NCBI RefSeq assembly: GCF_037975235.1
Contig: NZ_CP150241.1
Span: forward strand, 5,270,001-5,334,000
Source: Paenibacillus sp. FSL R5-0341
GTDB taxonomy: Bacteria; Bacillota; Bacilli; Paenibacillales; Paenibacillaceae
DNA: 64,000 nucleotides
Direction: 5' to 3'
A model generated the notes under the pieces. It saw nothing but the letters and a program-made list of their open reading frames with translations, had not been told where the DNA came from and made no database searches. The position numbers and the translations under genes were made by a program. Below are positions 60,412-64,000 of the stretch, piece by piece; positions within the stretch are counted from its first letter, which is position 1; each line of letters opens with the position of its first letter.

Positions 60412-60582
60412 ACAAGGAAAGGAGGTGCGTCAACATTTCTAATCACATGTTGAACGTGTCCCTTACCCGATCCACTAGCTCAAAATAAAATGAGTCCGGT
60501 GGAGGCGCGGGATACGGATCAATGTTTCAAAAAGCGCCACGGGTAGAAAAGCCGTCTTCGGACGGCTTTTTGTTTTGTCTTT
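60412..60582 (+). ncRNA. Structured RNA candidate with terminator upstream of the galactanase gene
   Basis: A TATACT box at 60400-60405 is followed by a stretch that can fold as a three-way junction: P1 TACCCG (60464) with CGGGTA (60540); P2 CCAC-TAGCTCA with TGAG-TCCGGTGG; P3 GGCGC with GCGCC around a 25-nt loop. A GTCAACAT/ATGTTGAAC hairpin precedes it and a clean terminator follows. This is the plan of a riboswitch with terminator or a small RNA. I do not recognise the class. A 13-codon reading frame (from 60447) is too weak to call a gene. Confidence 0.45.
60547..60571 (+). terminator. Terminator of the structured RNA candidate
   Basis: AAAAGCCGTC-TTCG-GACGGCTTTTT is a perfect stem with a stable UUCG loop and T run. 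Confidence 0.9.
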
Positions 60583-60699
60583 TTTCCTAGAGAGGTTGAG
60601 AAAACACCCAAAATATTGGAAATGGACCCTTTAGTAGAGTAAACCTGGATGGCTATAATTAGGATGCAACTCAACCCAAATCCGAGGAGGCATCTTGTA

Positions 60700-61749
60700 A
60701 TGTTCAAAAATGTAAGGGGTTTCAAGACATCCATCATGTTGGCTTTTGTTTTGTTATTCACCTCCATCATGTTGCCCGCAGGTCAGCATGCCAGCGCAGC
60801 ACCAAGTTTCGCCAAAGGAGCCGACATCAGCTGGGTTCCCGGAATGGAAGCCCAAGGCTACAAATGGAAAGATAAAAACGGGGTACAGCGTGACATCATT
60901 GATATTTTGAAAAACGACTATCAAATCAACTCCGTTCGTATTCGAGTGTTCGTTAATCCTTCGAATGATTATGGTAACGGTTACATGAATAAGGATCGTG
61001 CGGCTACACTCGCACAACGTGCCAAAAATGCCGGCATGAGCGTGATGCTCACCCTGCACTACAGCGACTCCTGGGCAGATCCTGGTCAACAAACCAAACC
61101 TGCTGCCTGGAAAAATTACACGTTCCAACAACTCATGGATGCGGTATGGAACCACACTCGTGATGTGATGACCGCGATGCAAAGCAAAGGCGTTACCCCG
61201 GACTGGGTACAGATCGGTAATGAAACAAGCAACGGCATGTTATGGGAAGATGGCAAAGCATCCACTAACATGAAAAACTATGCGTGGCTGGTGAACACAG
61301 GCCATAATGCAGTGAAATCCCTGAGCAGCGGCACCAAAACCATTGTGCATCTGGCGGGTGGAGATGATAACGCCCTCTATGTATGGAATATTGGTGGTCT
61401 GATCAATAACGGAGCTAACTTTGACATGATTGCCATGTCCCTCTACCCTTCGGCTTCCGGCTGGAACACAGCCGTGACAAATACGGTAAACAATGCCAAG
61501 GATCTGATCAACCGTTATGGCAAAGAGATCATCATCTCCGAAATTGGCATGGACAATAATCAGGCAGCGGCTGGTAAAAGTTTTGTAGCGGCGATGAAAA
61601 ACCAAATCCGCAATCTGCCGAATGGCAAAGGGAAAGGCGTATTCTATTGGGAGCCTCAAGCTACACCAGGTTATAACAGTGGCTACGGCAAAGGCGCATG
61701 GCAATCCAATATGATGCCGACGGTAGTCATGGAAGGATTTATTGACTAG
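60700..61749 (+). CDS. Secreted GH53 arabinogalactan endo-beta-1,4-galactanase
   Basis: Cleaves beta-1,4-galactan side chains of pectin outside the cell. The 349-aa protein has a signal peptide to about residue 33 (ASA cut), and the GH53 barrel in the clan GH-A layout: acid/base Glu175 in WVQIGNETSNGM and nucleophile Glu281 in IISEIGMD. The ending YWEPQATPGYNSGYGKGAW is typical of the family. GAGGAGG lies 9 nt before the ATG. It stands alone after the structured RNA. It acts on plant polysaccharide and is not part of the N-glycan locus. Confidence 0.93.
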   Translation: MFKNVRGFKTSIMLAFVLLFTSIMLPAGQHASAAPSFAKGADISWVPGMEAQGYKWKDKNGVQRDIIDILKNDYQINSVRIRVFVNPSNDYGNGYMNKDRAATLAQRAKNAGMSVMLTLHYSDSWADPGQQTKPAAWKNYTFQQLMDAVWNHTRDVMTAMQSKGVTPDWVQIGNETSNGMLWEDGKASTNMKNYAWLVNTGHNAVKSLSSGTKTIVHLAGGDDNALYVWNIGGLINNGANFDMIAMSLYPSASGWNTAVTNTVNNAKDLINRYGKEIIISEIGMDNNQAAAGKSFVAAMKNQIRNLPNGKGKGVFYWEPQATPGYNSGYGKGAWQSNMMPTVVMEGFID

Positions 61750-61761
61750 GTACGATGGGTA

Positions 61762-61942
61762 GAAGTGCGGGCTGTGGAGCAATGGTGGCGTTCCGGGGGC
61801 GGATCGTTCTTATGATCGCTGTTATCCCCAGATTTTATGAATTCCCCTGATAAGGGGAAAATCCGGGGATAAAGGCGACCGCTCTGCTTCTTCAGAATCG
61901 ATTCCGCCCCCTCCACTACGTTGCTGCTCCTTGAGACACTTC
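61762..61942 (+). repeat. Family 1 variant, copy I, with different end arms
   Basis: The core (GATCGCTGTTATCCCCAG...AATCCGGGGATAAAGGCG) is as in family 1. The ends are a different inverted pair: GAAGTGCGGGCTGTGGAGCA...GGGGGCGGATC against GATTCCGCCCCC...CTGCTCCTTGAGACACTTC, about 43 bp each. Confidence 0.75.
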
Positions 61943-61984
61943 TAAAATCGTGTGTAGTCAAATGATTAGGGTAATGAAGAGCGG

Positions 61985-62016
61985 AAGGCGCTTTCCTATG
62001 GGATTAGCGCCTTTTG
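61985..62016 (+). terminator. Hairpin after the galactanase region
   Basis: AAGGCGC and GCGCCTT form a short stem with a 15-nt loop followed by TTTG. It is a weak terminator candidate. Confidence 0.45.
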
Positions 62017-62036
62017 TGTGTTTGCGGGCAGCGTGG

Positions 62037-62072
62037 TCGGCGTTCCGGGGGCGGATCGGGCACTTCTAAAGC
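62037..62072 (+). repeat. Fragment of a copy-I-type arm
   Basis: GGCGTTCCGGGGGCGGATCG repeats the left arm of copy I (near 61787) exactly, followed directly by a CACTTCTAAA end. It appears to be an element collapsed to its two ends. Confidence 0.6.
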
Positions 62073-62204
62073 GTGTCGCGATCAATCAAGGAGGGGTGCG
62101 CCACTCGGGCTGGAGACTGATGTTCTTTTGGCTTACATATGAATATAATAAGTTAATTGAGATAACACATAGGATCAACTTTTTATTGGAGCGGGGGAAT
62201 ATGG

Positions 62205-62660
62205 ATGAGTTTTTTAAAAGGGATGGGGCAATTGGCTGGAGAATTTACCGGGAAAGTATTGGGAGGTAGTGTGCGGGTTGTAGGTGAACTTGCAGGAAGT
62301 CCCTTTATCAAGGAAATCGGAAACGGCGTAGAAAAAGCCACGATTAATACAGGCAAAACCGTTGGACAACTGGCTAGCGGGACATATGATCTGGCGAGTG
62401 GTGCGATCCGTAAAGATGATACCGCCATAGACGCTGGACTTGCCGATATTGGAGGTGCCGTAACCAATACTGCAAAAGGTGTAGCGATATCAGCCAAGTA
62501 TGTATATAAAGGTGGTAAGGATGTCGTCGTGGGCTTGAAAGAGGAAGATAAGGACAGAGTCAAGCTTGGTGCCAAAAATCTTTTAGCTGCTGCTTCCGTA
62601 ACAACACTCGCTGTCGGTGTCATTGATGCAGTTGATGGGGCTGAAGGTGTAGATACGTAG
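62205..62660 (+). CDS. Glycine/alanine-rich protein of unknown function, 151 aa
   Basis: Not recognised. The ATG at 62205 follows a GGAGCGGGGG stretch. The protein is a run of amphipathic segments rich in Gly, Ala, Val and Thr, with repeated GxxxG-type steps (MGQLAGEFTGKVLGGSV, VGQLASGTYDLASGA, GGAVTNTAKGVAISA). There is no signal peptide or clear membrane helix apart from a mildly hydrophobic C-terminus. It could coat a membrane or other surface, but this is a guess. It is convergent with the next gene. Confidence 0.6.
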   Translation: MSFLKGMGQLAGEFTGKVLGGSVRVVGELAGSPFIKEIGNGVEKATINTGKTVGQLASGTYDLASGAIRKDDTAIDAGLADIGGAVTNTAKGVAISAKYVYKGGKDVVVGLKEEDKDRVKLGAKNLLAAASVTTLAVGVIDAVDGAEGVDT

Positions 62661-62668
62661 GATTTGGA

Positions 62669-63010
62669 TTAGATCACCAATAACACAACAACTGAAGAAA
62701 TACAGCCTAGCAAGGCAACAAAAATATGGAGGCAACTAAACGAGATTTTTTCAAGAAAAATCCGTTGTTTCTTCTGAATAAAGCATGAGTAAATGAACAC
62801 TGTAACCACAATGGGCAGATATAAATGAAAATCCGGACCATCCGTGCTTGGTAATAGTTTATTAATATATCTACCTATCGTCTCGTTGACCATCATAAAT
62901 CCATATATACCACCAATTATCGCTGAAACTGCAAACTGAAATAGTATCTGAACTACAGCATTCTTTACAAAGAACGGATTACGTTTACGGTAACGGTCAC
63001 TAACCATCAT
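62669..63010 (-). CDS. Small membrane protein of unknown function, 113 aa
   Basis: Not recognised. It has three hydrophobic segments (about residues 17-40, 64-77 and 88-111) and a basic N-terminus (SDRYRKRNPFF). The ATG at 63010 has GAGGAGG 11 nt upstream, and an in-frame start at 63076 has none. The codon use is AT-richer than its neighbours. It ends 8 bp from the stop of the convergent 151-aa gene, with no terminator between. Confidence 0.65.
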   Translation of the reverse strand: MMVSDRYRKRNPFFVKNAVVQILFQFAVSAIIGGIYGFMMVNETIGRYINKLLPSTDGPDFHLYLPIVVTVFIYSCFIQKKQRIFLEKISFSCLHIFVALLGCISSVVVLLVI

Positions 63011-63130
63011 ATTATCTATTACCTCCTCGTTTTTTTGATTACCTCTTTTATGAGTAATGCCCCTATATTTTACCATAAGGTTGATCAGTTCCCTTTATAG
63101 TTTTTATTGACCTATCGTTCCCCACAAACG

Positions 63131-63168
63131 AAAAACTGCCCTGCCCACCTCATTGGCGGACAGGGCAA
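63131..63168 (-). terminator. Terminator of rarD
   Basis: On the minus strand TGCCCTG and CAGGGCAG pair, followed by TTTTTCG, about 37 bp past the rarD stop. Confidence 0.7.
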
Positions 63169-63204
63169 TTATGGCGATATCAGAATGACTCATGACTCTT
63201 CTGT

Positions 63205-64000
63205 TCAGCTTACCTTAGCAAGTCTCGTAGCGCGCATCGATGCAGCAGCGTATACGATCAGCGCTGTCCAGATGAGTGCGAAACCGACGAGCAGAACTGG
63301 CGAGACCGTTTCCTTGAACACGAACACACTCAGGATCAGCATGATCGTCGGTCCGATATATTGTACGAAGCCGAGTGTGGACAACGACATCCGGGCGGCT
63401 GCCCGTGCAAAGAAAAGCAGCGGCAGCGCCGTCACCACGCCGGAAAGCAGCAGTTCGAAGAACATCGGCGCAGGCAGTGTCCATGCCGTTGCTTCTCCCA
63501 CAATGGCCAAGTAGATCCAATAGCCGAGTGCGACAGGCAGAACTACAGCTGTCTCCGAAAATAAGCCCACAGAAGCGTCTTGCTTAATCTTCTTCTTCGC
63601 CAGACCGTACAAACCAAATGACACGGCCAGCGAGATCGCAACCCATGGGAAACGTCCGTAGTCGATGGCAATGATGAGCACCGCGACACCAGCGATGGCA
63701 ATCGCGAGCCATTGGCCACGGTTTGGCTTTTCATGAAGGAAGACAACCGCCAGTAACACGTTCAGCAACGGGTTCAAATAATAGCCCAGACTTGTCTCAA
63801 CGACATGACCGTTGTTCACTGCCCAGATGAAGATCAGCCAATTAATAGCAATAAGCAGCCCACTCGCGGTGAGGGACAGCAAGGTCGAACGACTGGTCAG
63901 AATGCGCTTCATGTCACCCCAACGACGTTGGACGGCAACGAAAATCCCCATAAAAACAAATGACCAGACAACCCGGTGCGATAAAATCTCGCCTGCCGGT
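63205..64000 (-). CDS. rarD: EamA-family transporter RarD (N-terminus cut by window edge)
   Basis: A ten-helix drug/metabolite transporter of the EamA superfamily. The visible 264 codons include EILSHRVVWSFVF at the window edge, GLLIAINWLIFIWAVNNGHVVETSLGYYLNPL, FLHEKPNRGQWLAIAIA and LGFVQYIGPTIMLILSVFVFKE, all hallmarks of RarD. About 30 residues of the N-terminus are missing beyond base 64000. The frame stays open to the last base. The substrate is not known for the family. It was first described as chloramphenicol-sensitivity protein RarD. Confidence 0.92.
   Translation of the reverse strand, partial: PAGEILSHRVVWSFVFMGIFVAVQRRWGDMKRILTSRSTLLSLTASGLLIAINWLIFIWAVNNGHVVETSLGYYLNPLLNVLLAVVFLHEKPNRGQWLAIAIAGVAVLIIAIDYGRFPWVAISLAVSFGLYGLAKKKIKQDASVGLFSETAVVLPVALGYWIYLAIVGEATAWTLPAPMFFELLLSGVVTALPLLFFARAAARMSLSTLGFVQYIGPTIMLILSVFVFKETVSPVLLVGFALIWTALIVYAAASMRATRLAKVS

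Noticed and set aside
60447..60488. 13-codon leader peptide
   Set aside because: The nearest GGAGG is about 20 nt upstream, too far, and the codons overlap the proposed stems.
60412..60582. Hammerhead ribozyme, purine riboswitch or T-box
   Set aside because: The junction lacks the CUGAUGA/GAAA core, the purine-type loops and the T-box sequence; only a general three-way fold remains.

Overview
This window looks like a chromosomal segment of a Paenibacillus-type spore-forming Bacillota. The evidence is a sdhC-sdhA-sdhB operon, B. subtilis-style dnaB and dnaI initiation genes, the sporulation inhibitor Sda, a YheC/YheD-type spore protein, KtrA/KtrB, HemQ, strong AGGAGG ribosome sites, many carbohydrate-active enzymes, and short dispersed palindromic repeats in the gaps. 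No rRNA, tRNA, CRISPR array, phage or transposase gene was seen. The DEAD-box helicase at the left edge and rarD at the right edge are cut by the window.

Left part (1-22.4 kb) is housekeeping: DEAD-box helicase, SDR oxidoreductase, CheX, a LysR regulator, HisJ, a GNAT acetyltransferase, two metallophosphoesterases (one with a Tat signal), sdhCAB with a divergent LysR gene, ktrB-ktrA, a CPBP membrane protease that overlaps uvrC tail to tail, trxA, a 51-aa membrane protein, and dnaI.

Middle part (22.6-46.1 kb) is a dedicated N-glycan utilisation locus. A secreted GH85 endo-beta-N-acetylglucosaminidase should release high-mannose glycans outside the cell. A YesM/YesN-type two-component system is the likely sensor. 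A lipoprotein plus two permeases import the glycan, with no ATPase in the locus. Five intracellular hydrolases (GH3, two GH38, GH125 and a clan GH-A enzyme) should dismantle it. The locus lies between dnaI and dnaB, which are neighbours in B. subtilis and still have the same order and strand here, so it looks like an insertion into the old dnaB-dnaI unit. The right border carries an AT-rich MORN-repeat gene and a relic of a second GH85-type gene end. The left border carries a remnant of a mobile palindromic repeat.

Right part (47.6-64 kb) holds dnaB, a YuiB-like protein, hemQ, a type II NADH dehydrogenase with a possible Rex site, a YumC-type ferredoxin/flavodoxin reductase, a zinc-ribbon protein whose ribosome site is buried in a hairpin, sda with a cluster of DnaA boxes next to its promoter, a YheC/D protein, convergent ppx and ppk, a structured RNA candidate before a secreted GH53 galactanase, two unknown small genes, and rarD.

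Two families of roughly 150-220 bp palindromic, MITE-like elements sit only in intergenic DNA. Family 1 has nine copies or variants, and one variant is fused to a 121-bp tandem array between sdhB and sdhA. Family 2 has one full copy and one remnant.
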